Source: Gammaproteobacteria bacterium
Lineage (GTDB): Bacteria > Pseudomonadota > Gammaproteobacteria > UBA4575
Length of the DNA: 64,000 bases
Assembly: GCA_011523795.1 (NCBI GenBank)
Contig: WTFY01000002.1
Location: forward strand, 214,308 to 278,307
Reading direction: 5' to 3'
Shown here: positions 56,901-64,000 of the stretch, one piece after another
Position numbering within the stretch: position 1 is the stretch's first letter
Layout of the letters: each line of letters begins with the position of its first letter
Position numbers and translations under genes: made by a program
The notes under the pieces: generated by a model
Database searches by the model: none
Told to the model about the DNA's origin: nothing
What the model saw: only the letters and a program-made list of their open reading frames with translations

Positions 56901-57623
56901 ATGAAAAGCAAGATCCGCATCAGATGGCCCGTCATGCGGCTCGTCTCCTCCGGCCCGGCGGTTTTCATTCTGCTGGTCGCGGTGGGCGTTTCCTTCTGGC
57001 TGGGGATGAACAGCCATTGGCTGCCGTTTGTGGGCGGGAGCGGGACTTCGGATGTTTCTGACAGCCAGGACAGGATCAGGCTACTGGAGAAACTGAACGG
57101 TGAACTGAAAAGCGAGGCCGCGTCGGCGCGGCGCACGGCCGAACTCCAGTCGATTGCCGTGGACAAGATGAAAGCGTCGCTGCGTGAGAAGGAAGCGGCG
57201 GTGCAGGGACTGGCCCGGGAACTTCATTTTTACCGCACGCTGTATACTCCTGACGACCGCCGGCTGGTAAAGGTCAGGACCTTCAATCTCCAGAAAGGCG
57301 GGGCCGCGGACGAGTTTGCCTATATACTGGTCTTGACGGGGATGCCGAAAAAGCAGCAGAAAACATCCGGCATGGTGAGCATGGCAGTCGGAGGGACCCG
57401 CCACGGGGTGGAGACCAGGCTCGATTTCGGTCAAATCAGTGCAGCCAGCAGCCCGGGCCCGCTGAAGTTTTCCCTGAAGTACTTCCAGGAAATTTCGGGA
57501 AACATTGCATTGCCTGAGGATTTCGAGCCGGACAGCGTACACATCACGCTGACCCTGGATGACAGCAGTGAGAACCCTGTCTCGGTGCGCTACGACTGGA
57601 ACGAGGTCTACAGAGAATCCTGA
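56901..57623 (+). CDS. Single-span coiled-coil protein (DUF6776-like), PA0663 type
   Basis: A 240-residue protein with one N-terminal membrane segment (about residues 16-38), a heptad-rich coiled coil (about 55-115) and a C-terminal beta-rich domain ending DDSSENPVSVRYDWNEV. The domain and its position between argC and bactofilin match the conserved uncharacterised protein at this place in Pseudomonas. Function is unknown; the neighbouring bactofilin suggests a role in envelope architecture. ATG 56901 is preferred to the in-frame TTG 56892. Confidence 0.7.
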   Translation: MKSKIRIRWPVMRLVSSGPAVFILLVAVGVSFWLGMNSHWLPFVGGSGTSDVSDSQDRIRLLEKLNGELKSEAASARRTAELQSIAVDKMKASLREKEAAVQGLARELHFYRTLYTPDDRRLVKVRTFNLQKGGAADEFAYILVLTGMPKKQQKTSGMVSMAVGGTRHGVETRLDFGQISAASSPGPLKFSLKYFQEISGNIALPEDFEPDSVHITLTLDDSSENPVSVRYDWNEVYRES

Positions 57624-57652
57624 TTCCGCCGGATCGGGCGAAAGGAGTGAAT

Positions 57653-58048
57653 ATGATGTTTAGCAAAAAGATCAAGGCCGTCCAGATAGACACGCTGATA
57701 GGTTCCACTTCGAAAGTGGTCGGCGACCTGTACTACGGCGGAGGGTTGCAGATAGAAGGGACCGTCGAGGGGAACCTCATGGCGAGATGTGAAGACGGGT
57801 GTGTCCTGGTCATCAGTGAGTCGGGCACGGTGGAAGGTGAGATTCGTGGCCCGTACGTGGTCATCAACGGTACCGTCCATGGCGATGTGCATGTCAGTTC
57901 AAGTATCGAGCTGAAAAAGGGTGCCAAGGTGACCGGCGATATTTACTACCACTCGCTGGAGATGGAGGCGGGAGCCGAGATCAATGGAAAACTCGTGCAC
58001 CGGCAGTCTCCGGGCATCGAAGATGCGCATAACAGGGATATTGACTAA
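57653..58048 (+). CDS. Bactofilin (polymer-forming cytoskeletal protein)
   Basis: A 131-residue protein built of the short beta-helical repeats of the bactofilin domain, for example VVGDLYYGGGLQIEGTVEGN, GTVEGEIRGPYVVINGTVHGD and AKVTGDIYYHSLEMEAGAE (pieces of successive turns). Bactofilins polymerise without nucleotides at the inner membrane and recruit peptidoglycan enzymes. The ATG at 57653 is 5 bp from a strong AAAGGAG site; GTG 57647 abuts it too closely. M23 peptidase and AnmK encoded nearby are possible functional partners. Confidence 0.88.
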   Translation: MMFSKKIKAVQIDTLIGSTSKVVGDLYYGGGLQIEGTVEGNLMARCEDGCVLVISESGTVEGEIRGPYVVINGTVHGDVHVSSSIELKKGAKVTGDIYYHSLEMEAGAEINGKLVHRQSPGIEDAHNRDID

Positions 58049-58069
58049 CTATTTGATGTCTAGTATTTA
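58041..58069 (+). promoter_or_regulatory. Promoter of erpA
   Basis: TTGACT (58041-58046) and TATTTA (58064-58069) are 17 bp apart, overlapping the end of the bactofilin gene. The expected start is near 58076, followed by an AGGAG ribosome site before the ATG at 58102. The stretch is AT-rich compared with its surroundings. An IscR site is known at erpA in E. coli, but the match here is not convincing. Confidence 0.5.
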
Positions 58070-58101
58070 CTGGACTTACGTTTTCCGACAGGAGTGGATT
58101 T

Positions 58102-58458
58102 ATGTCAGCAACTGAGACTGCGCCGCCCGCACCACTGATATTCACCGATGCGGCCGCAAACAAGGTAAAGCAGCTTATTCAGGAAGAGGATAACGACAAC
58201 CTGAAACTCCGCGTATTCGTCAGCGGCGGCGGATGCTCTGGATTCCAGTACGGGTTTACATTCGATGAGAACTTGCAGGATGGGGACACCTCTGTTGAGA
58301 ACGGGGGCATCATGCTGCTGGTGGATCCCATGAGCTTTCAGTACCTGATGGGCGCAGAAATTGATTACACGGAAGGGCTTGAAGGAGCCCAGTTCGTCAT
58401 CCGCAATCCCAACGCACAGACGACCTGCGGTTGTGGTTCCTCATTCTCGCCGGGCTGA
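58102..58458 (+). CDS. erpA: Iron-sulfur cluster insertion protein ErpA
   Basis: A 118-residue A-type carrier that delivers [4Fe-4S] clusters to enzymes such as IspG. The three ligand cysteines are Cys45 ([12 protein letters not shown]), Cys109 and Cys111 (TTCGCGSSF). Length is normal. Clients encoded in this window include LeuC and the radical SAM enzyme EpmB. It converges on anmK with 66 bp between the genes. Confidence 0.96.
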   Translation: MSATETAPPAPLIFTDAAANKVKQLIQEEDNDNLKLRVFVSGGGCSGFQYGFTFDENLQDGDTSVENGGIMLLVDPMSFQYLMGAEIDYTEGLEGAQFVIRNPNAQTTCGCGSSFSPG

Positions 58459-58524
58459 GCGCGAAGCCCCGACCTGCTCGTAACCAAAGCACCCGGGCGC
58501 CCTGGGCATTCATGGTGCGTGCAG

Positions 58525-59643
58525 TCAGGCCCGGTCCGGTGGGTACAGCTTGCCCAACACCACTTTCTGCCTGGCCCCGGTTACACTGGGGATGTTGCCG
58601 GGTATTCCTTCCAGATGCTGCTTGGCAAGCCAGGCAAATGCCATGGCTTCCATCCATTTCTCAGGGACCCCGTAGGCCCCGGTGCATGCGACGGGCACGT
58701 CCCGCATGGCTTTCCTGATGCGCGAGACAAGATAAGCGTTAAAACAGCCTCCTCCGCACAACAGGACGCGTGATGTCCGGGGCGCATGGGATTCGACTGC
58801 CCGTGCGACGGACCGTGCGGTAAGTTCTACCAGTGTCGATTGGATGTCCACGTTCCGGACCGGCTTTCCGTACTGGTCGAGTTTTTGCCGCAGCCAGGAC
58901 AGGTTGAACCTTTCGCGACCGGTGGATTTCGGGGGCTGCCGCTTGAAATAGGGGTCTTCTAGCATCCGGTGCAGCAGGTCCTGGTCGATCGTGCCGGCCC
59001 GTGCCCATTTTCCATCGTCGTCAAAGTCACGTTCAAGATGCTTGCGGGCCCAGGCATCGGAAAGCGTGTTGGCCGGGCCCGTATCAAATCCCGTGATATC
59101 CGAGGCCGGATCGGCAGGCAGGCAGGTGATGTTGGCGATTCCACCCAGGTTGACGACCGTCCGGTCTTCCTCCCTGGTCCGGAACAGGGCCTCATGGTAG
59201 GCGCAGGCCAGTGGCGCACCCTGGCCCCCGGCATCGATATCCGCCTGGCGGAATTCTCCCACGGTCTGGATGCCCGTGATGCGCGCGATCTGTCCGGGAC
59301 TGCCAATCTGGACCGAGACGGCCGGAGTTCCCGAAGGATCATGAAAAACAGTCTGTCCGTGACTGCCGATGGCCGTGATGCGGTCGGCCTGAATGGAGGC
59401 CTCCTGCAGCAGGCGGTGAACGGATGCCGAGCAGGCCCTGGCAAACTCGCGGTCTGCGTCTTCTACGTCCTGTGGCCAGGCCCGCTTCAGGATCACACGG
59501 TGGATTTCTTTTTTCAGTTCCTTGTGCAGGGCCTGGCTGGAACGGGTGATGACACGCGAGGCAGGCCCGGATAAATCCATGAGTACGGAATCGATGGCGT
59601 CCACACTGGTGCCGGACATAAGTCCGATGAAGAACTCAGGCAT
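58525..59643 (-). CDS. anmK: Anhydro-N-acetylmuramic acid kinase
   Basis: A 372-residue sugar kinase that hydrolyses and phosphorylates 1,6-anhydroMurNAc during cell-wall recycling, giving MurNAc-6-phosphate. Signatures are GLMSGTSVDAIDSVLMD, GSHGQTVFHDP, VNLGGIANITCLP and GFDTGPAN. It lies 34 bp after the M23 peptidase gene on the same strand, the order seen in Pseudomonas. Confidence 0.95.
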   Translation of the reverse strand: MPEFFIGLMSGTSVDAIDSVLMDLSGPASRVITRSSQALHKELKKEIHRVILKRAWPQDVEDADREFARACSASVHRLLQEASIQADRITAIGSHGQTVFHDPSGTPAVSVQIGSPGQIARITGIQTVGEFRQADIDAGGQGAPLACAYHEALFRTREEDRTVVNLGGIANITCLPADPASDITGFDTGPANTLSDAWARKHLERDFDDDGKWARAGTIDQDLLHRMLEDPYFKRQPPKSTGRERFNLSWLRQKLDQYGKPVRNVDIQSTLVELTARSVARAVESHAPRTSRVLLCGGGCFNAYLVSRIRKAMRDVPVACTGAYGVPEKWMEAMAFAWLAKQHLEGIPGNIPSVTGARQKVVLGKLYPPDRA

Positions 59644-59677
59644 GATTTCAGAATATCATGCCTGACGGTCCAGGTGC

Positions 59678-61108
59678 TCAATGTGAGTAGGTGCCTTCCT
59701 GGTTTTCCTGCATGGCAAGTCTGTGCGGTGTGTTTTCGTCGAGCTGGGCAACCAGGGGCTGAATGTCCATCCTGAAATGCTCCAGTTCCGAGTCCGGCAG
59801 TGACCTGGTTCCCGGCAGCCTTACCTTCAGGGGATCGTGGTGTACTCCATTGATGCGAAATTCGTAGTGGAGATGGGGCCCGGTAGCCAGTCCTGTACGT
59901 CCGACATAGCCAATGGTCTGGCCCTGTTTCACCCGGCTGCCCACGCCCGTGCCCCGTGCATACCTGGACATGTGCGCATACAGTGTTGTGTACAGGTCAC
60001 CGTGTTTGAGAATGATCGTTTTCCCGTATTGGCCCCTGGTCCCACGGAAAATGACCCGGCCTGTTCCGGAAGCCATAATCGGAGTGCCCGTTGCTGCGGC
60101 ATAATCCACCCCCTTGTGGGCACGGAATACGTTCAGGATCGGGTGCCTTCTTCTCAGGCTGAAATGGGAGCTTATATGCGCCAGGCTGACCGGGGCACGC
60201 AGAAACGATTTACGCATGCTTTTGCCGTCAGGCGAGTAGTAGTCCGTTTGGCGGGACAGGTCGGTGTAACGGTATGCCCTGTAAGTCTTCCCGGCGTTTA
60301 CGAATTCTGCGGCAATGATATCGCCTGTACCAACCTCTTCTTCATCCAGGTAGAGCTTTTCATACACGACGGTGAAGCTGTCGCCTTCCTGTATATGACG
60401 GGTAAAGTCTATATCCCACCCGAAGATGCGTACCAGGCTCATGATCATTGCATCGGACAGCCCTGCACTGCGCCCTGCGCGGTACAGGGAACTGCTGATG
60501 ATGCCAGCCGCTGCATGCAGGTATCTGGCCGGTTTCCGGTTGAGTTTCTCGGCGGTGAATGAACTTTCAGTCCTGTACAGCCTGAGCGAGCGGGTTTTGC
60601 TGGATTCGAAGTCCAGGTAGGTGATCCTGTCCCCGTCCAGGGCCAGGTGCAGTTTCTGTCCCGGGTAGATGGTTTCAAGTTCCCTGACCTCTTCGCCGAG
60701 TTCGAGGATCCGGTTGAGTTCGGGATACAGGCCCAGCCTGTTGAAAATTCCGGACAGCGTGTCACCTTTCTTTACGACGATGGTCGTGTCGGTTTCATGC
60801 TGCAAGGGTTGGCCGGCAACAACCGGCCCGGCCGGTTTTTCAAGCAATGCTTCGGGTCGCGGGGGTTCGGGCGGGATAGCCGGTACCACCTCGTCCTGAA
60901 AGGGCATCACCGGGGATTCGGGTGGAGGTGGAAACGGCACTTCAGCTTCGGGTGACCGGTTATCGTTCAGCAGGGTTCGGCTGGAAAGGGTATTGAATAC
61001 GCTGCCAGTGATGAGTGCCACGGCCAACAGGGCAGCGATGGCGTACACGAAAGGGATGCCTTGTCTGGGTGTTTTGCCTGAAACCCTCACGGATTTGAGT
61101 TCCTGCAA
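59678..61108 (-). CDS. M23 family peptidoglycan endopeptidase with LysM-like domain (MepM-like)
   Basis: A 476-residue envelope protein. An N-terminal membrane anchor (about residues 19-38) is followed by a proline-rich linker, a LysM/OapA-like domain (VVKKGDTLSGIF to YPGQKLHLAL, about 108-160) and a C-terminal M23 zinc endopeptidase. The zinc ligands lie in RAHKGVDYAAATGTP and GPHLHYEFR. Such enzymes cleave D-Ala-mDAP crosslinks to allow wall growth. The start is TTG 61108 or GTG 61090. It forms an operon with anmK. Confidence 0.9.
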   Translation of the reverse strand: MQELKSVRVSGKTPRQGIPFVYAIAALLAVALITGSVFNTLSSRTLLNDNRSPEAEVPFPPPPESPVMPFQDEVVPAIPPEPPRPEALLEKPAGPVVAGQPLQHETDTTIVVKKGDTLSGIFNRLGLYPELNRILELGEEVRELETIYPGQKLHLALDGDRITYLDFESSKTRSLRLYRTESSFTAEKLNRKPARYLHAAAGIISSSLYRAGRSAGLSDAMIMSLVRIFGWDIDFTRHIQEGDSFTVVYEKLYLDEEEVGTGDIIAAEFVNAGKTYRAYRYTDLSRQTDYYSPDGKSMRKSFLRAPVSLAHISSHFSLRRRHPILNVFRAHKGVDYAAATGTPIMASGTGRVIFRGTRGQYGKTIILKHGDLYTTLYAHMSRYARGTGVGSRVKQGQTIGYVGRTGLATGPHLHYEFRINGVHHDPLKVRLPGTRSLPDSELEHFRMDIQPLVAQLDENTPHRLAMQENQEGTYSH

Positions 61109-61149
61109 AGACCCGGAGAAGTTGAAGGCACGAGAATCATCTTAAAATT

Positions 61150-61158
61150 TGGCATAAT
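61150..61158 (+). promoter_or_regulatory. Extended -10 element for tyrS
   Basis: TG-G-CATAAT with the hexamer at 61153-61158 lies 105 bp before the tyrS ATG. No -35 consensus is present. The same nine-base element occurs upstream of the ClC gene. Confidence 0.4.
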
Positions 61159-61262
61159 GGTGACATCCCTGTTTCTTATGATCAGCAGAATTTAGCAAAA
61201 CTGATTCGCCATTTAAAGCCTGAAAGGCAGGTTTGCCTGGTGTTCCCGTACGAGTGCAAAAA

Positions 61263-62462
61263 ATGACAGAAAATGCATCCTATGACGAGCTGGTCCGCGG
61301 GGCGGAGGAGGTCTTGCTGGCTGAAGAACTGAAGGCCAGGCTGGAAAGGGGCACGCCGTTGCGTGTGAAGGCCGGTTTCGACCCCACGGCACCGGACCTG
61401 CACCTCGGGCATACCGTGCTGATCAACAAACTGCGGCAGTTCCAGCTTGCCGGGCATGAAATCATTTTCCTGATAGGCGATTTCACGGGCATGATCGGTG
61501 ACCCGACAGGCAGGAACGTCATGCGAAAGCCCCTTTCCCGTGATGTCGTCGAGCAAAATGCCGAAACCTACAAGGAACAGATTTACAGGATTCTCGATCC
61601 GGAAAAAACCGTGATTGCATTCAATTCAGCCTGGATGGGAGAGAAAAGTGCTGCAGACATCATTCGCCTTGCGTCGAAATGTACGGTGGCACGTATGCTG
61701 GAACGCAAGGATTTCGGCATGCGTTACCAGTCCGGGCAGGGCATTGCCATCCATGAGTTCCTGTATCCCCTGATCCAGGGCTATGATTCGGTCGCGCTGA
61801 ATGCAGATGTGGAACTCGGTGGAACGGACCAGAAGTTCAACCTGCTTGTGGGCCGTGAAATTCAAAAGGAGTACGGACAGGCTCCCCAGGTGGTCATGAC
61901 CATGCCCATCCTTGAAGGCATCACGCAGGGCCCGGAAAAAATGTCCAAGTCCCTGGACAACTACGTCGGCATCACGGAAGCGGCCAATGAAATGTTCGGC
62001 AAGATCATGAGCGTCGATGACGAAAAGATGTGGCGCTATTTTGAGCTGTTGAGTTTTCGTCCTGCCAGCGAGATCAGGTCCTTCCGAGAGGAGGTGCAGA
62101 AGGGTGCCAATCCGAGGGACATCAAGTTCAGGCTGGCGCATGAAATCACTGAACGCTTCCATGATGCAGAAGCTGCGCGCGAAGCGAAGGCGGATTTCAT
62201 TCGCCGGTTTCAGAAAAGCGCCATCCCCGATGACTTGCCCGAAATGACCATTCGGTGCCAGGGCGGGAAGATACCGATCGGGAATCTTCTGAAAGATGCC
62301 GGGCTGGTGGCCAGCACTTCCGAAGCCATCCGCATGATCCGGCAGGGTGCCGTGAAAATTGACGGGACCAGGGTCGAGGATACCAAGCTGGTGCTGAAGG
62401 CCGGAACCTCAGGTGTGGTTCAGGTGGGCAAACGCAAGTTTGCAAAAATTGGGCTGGACTGA
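61263..62462 (+). CDS. tyrS: Tyrosine-tRNA ligase
   Basis: A 399-residue class I synthetase of the TyrZ/Pseudomonas length class. The HIGH motif is [10 protein letters not shown], the KMSKS motif [11 protein letters not shown], and the C-terminus carries an S4 RNA-binding domain ([16 protein letters not shown]). ATG 61263 ([11 protein letters not shown]) is the family start; an upstream in-frame extension of ten residues is not needed. tyrS immediately before an rRNA operon is a Pseudomonas-like arrangement; here one extra gene lies between. Confidence 0.96.
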   Translation: MTENASYDELVRGAEEVLLAEELKARLERGTPLRVKAGFDPTAPDLHLGHTVLINKLRQFQLAGHEIIFLIGDFTGMIGDPTGRNVMRKPLSRDVVEQNAETYKEQIYRILDPEKTVIAFNSAWMGEKSAADIIRLASKCTVARMLERKDFGMRYQSGQGIAIHEFLYPLIQGYDSVALNADVELGGTDQKFNLLVGREIQKEYGQAPQVVMTMPILEGITQGPEKMSKSLDNYVGITEAANEMFGKIMSVDDEKMWRYFELLSFRPASEIRSFREEVQKGANPRDIKFRLAHEITERFHDAEAAREAKADFIRRFQKSAIPDDLPEMTIRCQGGKIPIGNLLKDAGLVASTSEAIRMIRQGAVKIDGTRVEDTKLVLKAGTSGVVQVGKRKFAKIGLD

Positions 62463-62467
62463 TTCCC

Positions 62468-62484
62468 GGGCAGTACGCCTGCCC
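62468..62484. terminator. Hairpin at the tyrS/HAD convergent junction
   Basis: GGGCAG (62468-62473) and CTGCCC (62479-62484) form a 6-bp GC-rich stem with a 5-base loop in the 24-bp gap between two stop codons. No U-tract follows in either direction. Confidence 0.3.
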
Positions 62485-62486
62485 CG

Positions 62487-63152
62487 TCATGTCACCGCGA
62501 AGAGCTCCGACAGGTCCTTGATTTCATGGTCCGCCTTGTAGGGCAGCTGTTCAGGGGTTCGGCCGTACCGGTTGACCCAGACCGTGTGAAAACCGCATGC
62601 AACAGCCCCGGCAATATCCCATGAATTGGAAGATACAAAGCAAATCTTGTTGCGCGGAAGGCCCAGCTGTTCGCCTACAAACTCGTATACTGCCGGAGAA
62701 GGCTTGTAGCAATGCACCTGTTCGGTTGAGTACACGCCGTCCAGGTATTCACTGATGCCGGCATGCTTCAGGGTCGAGTTCAGTCTTTGCGGCGAGCCGT
62801 TCGACAGCACGGCCATTTGCATGCCTTCTTTTTTCAGCATGCGCAGGACTTCTTCGACATCGGGGTAGCAAACCAGCCTGGAATGCGCCTTCAGGATCTT
62901 CTGCTTGATTTCCTCGCTTTCTACACCGTACACAGTACATGCAAAATCAAGAGCATACGTCCGAATCTTGTCGTAACTTGTGAACTGGTTCATCAGGCTG
63001 AGCTGGGAAGAGTACTGCAGGCGTTTGGCGCGCCAGAGCTTGTAGATCACCAGCGCGTTCTCTCCCAGTTCGTCACGGTATTTCTCGAACGGGAGATAGG
63101 TATCCAGCAATGCTCCATAGGCATTGAAAACATATGATTTGATTTTGTTCAT
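62487..63152 (-). CDS. Haloacid-dehalogenase type II family protein with Asn in place of the catalytic Asp
   Basis: A 221-residue protein matching L-2-haloacid dehalogenases throughout. Arg41, the LSNG loop (residues 116-119), Lys150 (CYKPSP) and SSNSWD (174-179) are present. The nucleophile motif, usually FDAYGTLFD, reads FNAYGALLD: residue 10 is Asn (codon AAT) and residue 14 is Ala. Normal HAD chemistry needs that Asp, so the protein may be inactive, slow, or repurposed. ATG 63152 gives the family start. It lies between tyrS and the rRNA operon. Confidence 0.8.
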   Translation of the reverse strand: MNKIKSYVFNAYGALLDTYLPFEKYRDELGENALVIYKLWRAKRLQYSSQLSLMNQFTSYDKIRTYALDFACTVYGVESEEIKQKILKAHSRLVCYPDVEEVLRMLKKEGMQMAVLSNGSPQRLNSTLKHAGISEYLDGVYSTEQVHCYKPSPAVYEFVGEQLGLPRNKICFVSSNSWDIAGAVACGFHTVWVNRYGRTPEQLPYKADHEIKDLSELFAVT

Positions 63153-63633
63153 CGTAGTATGTGAGGAATGCCGTGTAGCCGTCCGGATATCCCTTGGCAA
63201 TCAGTGGACTGCGCTCGGGCCATGCGAGAGGATGCTACCTGAGAATGGACCGGAATCCGGCTGGCCGGCCATCAGGTAATGGTATGCGTCCCGTGCAGAG
63301 GTGGTTTCCCGGTTGAGCCGCCTCCTGTTCGGCGGGTTGCTGGCTGTAGCAGACTCCCTTGATCCTCCCTGTAGAGCTTGTGATGAGATACCTCTCATCG
63401 GTTTGGATAACTGGAATGGTTTTCGAGTAGGGAAGTATGTGCCAGCCCGCTGGCTACCCCCTTGTCAGTGCCGCATTATAATCAGTTCCCGGGTGTGCTT
63501 CCAACCGGTTTCGAAACGCTGCTCAAGGGGCACGGCCTTGCATCATGTATCGAAAGGCAGGCCGGCGAATGTCAGGGAACGCATCTCCACCGGCAACCGG
63601 CTTGTCTGCCACGCGGACGTTCGGGGTACCGGC
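63153..63633. other. 481-bp region upstream of the rRNA promoters, no gene seen
   Basis: No credible reading frame or RNA gene is visible. It contains a perfect dyad at 63382-63399 and an isolated TATAAT at 63477-63482 without a well-spaced -35. Such a region could hold activator (Fis-type) sites for the rRNA promoter, but none is identifiable by eye. Confidence 0.4.
63382..63399. repeat. Perfect inverted repeat upstream of the rrn promoter
   Basis: GATGAGA (63382-63388) and TCTCATC (63393-63399) form a 7-bp dyad with the four-base centre TACC, about 235 bp before the P1 -35. Function unknown. Confidence 0.4.
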
Positions 63634-63661
63634 TTGACGTGAATGAAAACCCGCCTATAAT
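63634..63661 (+). promoter_or_regulatory. rRNA operon promoter P1
   Basis: TTGACG (63634-63639) and a perfect TATAAT (63656-63661) are separated by 16 bp, the short spacing common in rRNA promoters. The sequence after it is GC-rich (GCATCCCCGC), as in a stringent-response-sensitive discriminator. The 16S gene begins about 283 bp downstream. The upstream flank is not AT-rich, so no strong UP element is obvious. Confidence 0.75.
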
Positions 63662-63723
63662 GCATCCCCGCAACTCCTGAGTCGATCAAGCCTGTACGGT
63701 CGGTCAGTGCTTGAGTTCTAGTT

Positions 63724-63753
63724 TTGACAGAACCAGCCATATAGGCATACACT
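63724..63753 (+). promoter_or_regulatory. Possible rRNA operon promoter P2
   Basis: A perfect TTGACA (63724-63729) is followed after 18 bp by TACACT (63748-63753). The arrangement of a second promoter about 90 bp below P1 matches tandem rrn promoters. Confidence 0.45.
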
Positions 63754-63813
63754 TGAGTGTGCTCTCGGCTTCATGTCGGGATCGTTATTTGAAAACGTGG
63801 AAATCGAGATGAC

Positions 63814-63853
63814 TTGTGTGGGCGCTCTGTAGGCGCCTTACCTTGAAGTAAGG
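63814..63853 (+). ncRNA. 16S rRNA leader processing/antitermination region
   Basis: TTGTGTGGGC (63814-63823) matches the boxC-like leader motif found in E. coli rRNA leaders. It is followed by two small hairpins, GGCGC/GCGCC and CCTTAC/GTAAGG (63836-63853). A good boxA was not found; GTGCTCTCGGC near 63759 is a weak candidate. Confidence 0.5.
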
Positions 63854-63944
63854 GTGATAACCATTCAGATAGGATGGGCTGACGGGACAGGCGACTGGAC
63901 CGGATGCCTGTCGAGAGAGTCGCGGCGCAAGCCGCAAATTCATT

Positions 63945-64000
63945 TAACTGAAGAGTTTGATCCTGGCTCAGATTGAACGCTGGCGGCATGCTTAACACAT
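63945..64000 (+). rRNA. rrs: 16S ribosomal RNA, 5' end (cut by the window)
   Basis: The segment contains the universal 5' primer site GAGTTTGATCCTGGCTCAG and the following ATTGAACGCTGGCGGC, then ATGCTTAACACAT. The 5' end is placed by alignment with the E. coli mature start. Only 56 bases are present. The ATGCTTAACACAT variant differs from the enteric/pseudomonad AGGCCTAACACAT and points to another gammaproteobacterial lineage. Confidence 0.97.

Noticed and set aside
63477..63482. A perfect TATAAT upstream of the rRNA promoter
   Set aside because: No -35 occurs at 16-18 bp; the nearby TTGTCA is only 9 bp away. P1 at 63634 is much better.
1..64000. CRISPR arrays, insertion sequences, prophage or toxin-antitoxin genes
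   Set aside because: No regularly spaced repeats, transposase or integrase other than XerD, or small toxin-like gene pairs were seen.

Overview
The window is a gene-dense piece of a non-enteric gammaproteobacterial chromosome. The lineage call rests on gene order and gene content. The block HAD phosphatase-hemJ-argC-coiled-coil protein-bactofilin-erpA-anmK-M23 peptidase-tyrS-16S rRNA is, apart from an inserted ClC gene, the order known from Pseudomonas-type genomes. The leuCDB-asd ... truA-trpF-(trpBA)-accD-folC-dedD-cvpA-purF run, the pepA/lptFG divergence and the EpmA/EpmB/EF-P set are also gammaproteobacterial. The first bases of the 16S gene carry GGCATGCTTAACACAT instead of the GGCAGGCCTAACACAT of enterics and pseudomonads, which suggests a deeper-branching gamma lineage. 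Genus cannot be read from the sequence. The DNA is GC-rich. I see no insertion sequence, prophage, CRISPR array, tRNA or broken gene; almost everything is core metabolism and envelope biology.

Layout. 1-1116: end of a DUF2007/zinc-ribbon gene and a Tsx-family outer-membrane channel. 1264-8372: valS and pepA (minus), lptF-lptG (plus), an RDD membrane protein (minus). 8685-15840: xerD, dsbC, parE, parC, htpX (plus). 15862-19748: the EF-P cluster epmB<>efp-epmA, converging on psd and a small membrane protein. 19828-27284: aroC, an MFS permease, leuCDB, asd and a YbbO-type SDR (plus). 27313-31780: a minus-strand HlyD-RND efflux pair. 32213-42149: a ten-kilobase plus-strand run truA-trpF-trpB-trpA-accD-folC-dedD-cvpA-purF-L,D-transpeptidase-DUF455. 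42146-45616: lpxH and ppiA (minus), an SCP2 protein and a thioredoxin (divergent), and a dienelactone-hydrolase-like secreted enzyme. 45695-51201: hemL, thiE, thiD (minus) interrupted by a plus-strand MMPL exporter, then a rubredoxin. 51194-55746: class II aldolase, PfkB kinase, HAD phosphatase, HemJ, ClC. 55842-62462: argC to tyrS. 62487-63152: a haloacid-dehalogenase-like protein. 63153-64000: rRNA promoters and leader, and the first 56 bases of 16S rRNA.

How it works together: lipid A and LPS handling (lptFG, lpxH), phospholipid synthesis (psd, accD), peptidoglycan turnover and cell shape (anmK, M23, L,D-transpeptidase, dedD, bactofilin), envelope quality control (dsbC, htpX, ppiA), chromosome segregation (parCE, xerD), amino-acid synthesis (aroC, trpFBA, leuCDB, asd, argC), cofactors (thiDE, hemL, hemJ, folC, erpA) and translation (valS, tyrS, efp, truA, rrn).

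Points worth a second look: a haloacid-dehalogenase-family protein whose catalytic aspartate is asparagine; several promoters with an extended -10 element placed so that transcription should begin on the start codon; an 18-bp perfect palindrome between thiE and a lipid-exporter-like gene; an L,D-transpeptidase with no signal peptide; a ClC transporter lacking the serine motif; and a dozen convergent gene pairs without any U-tract terminator. I did not find a defence island or an obviously new multi-gene system.
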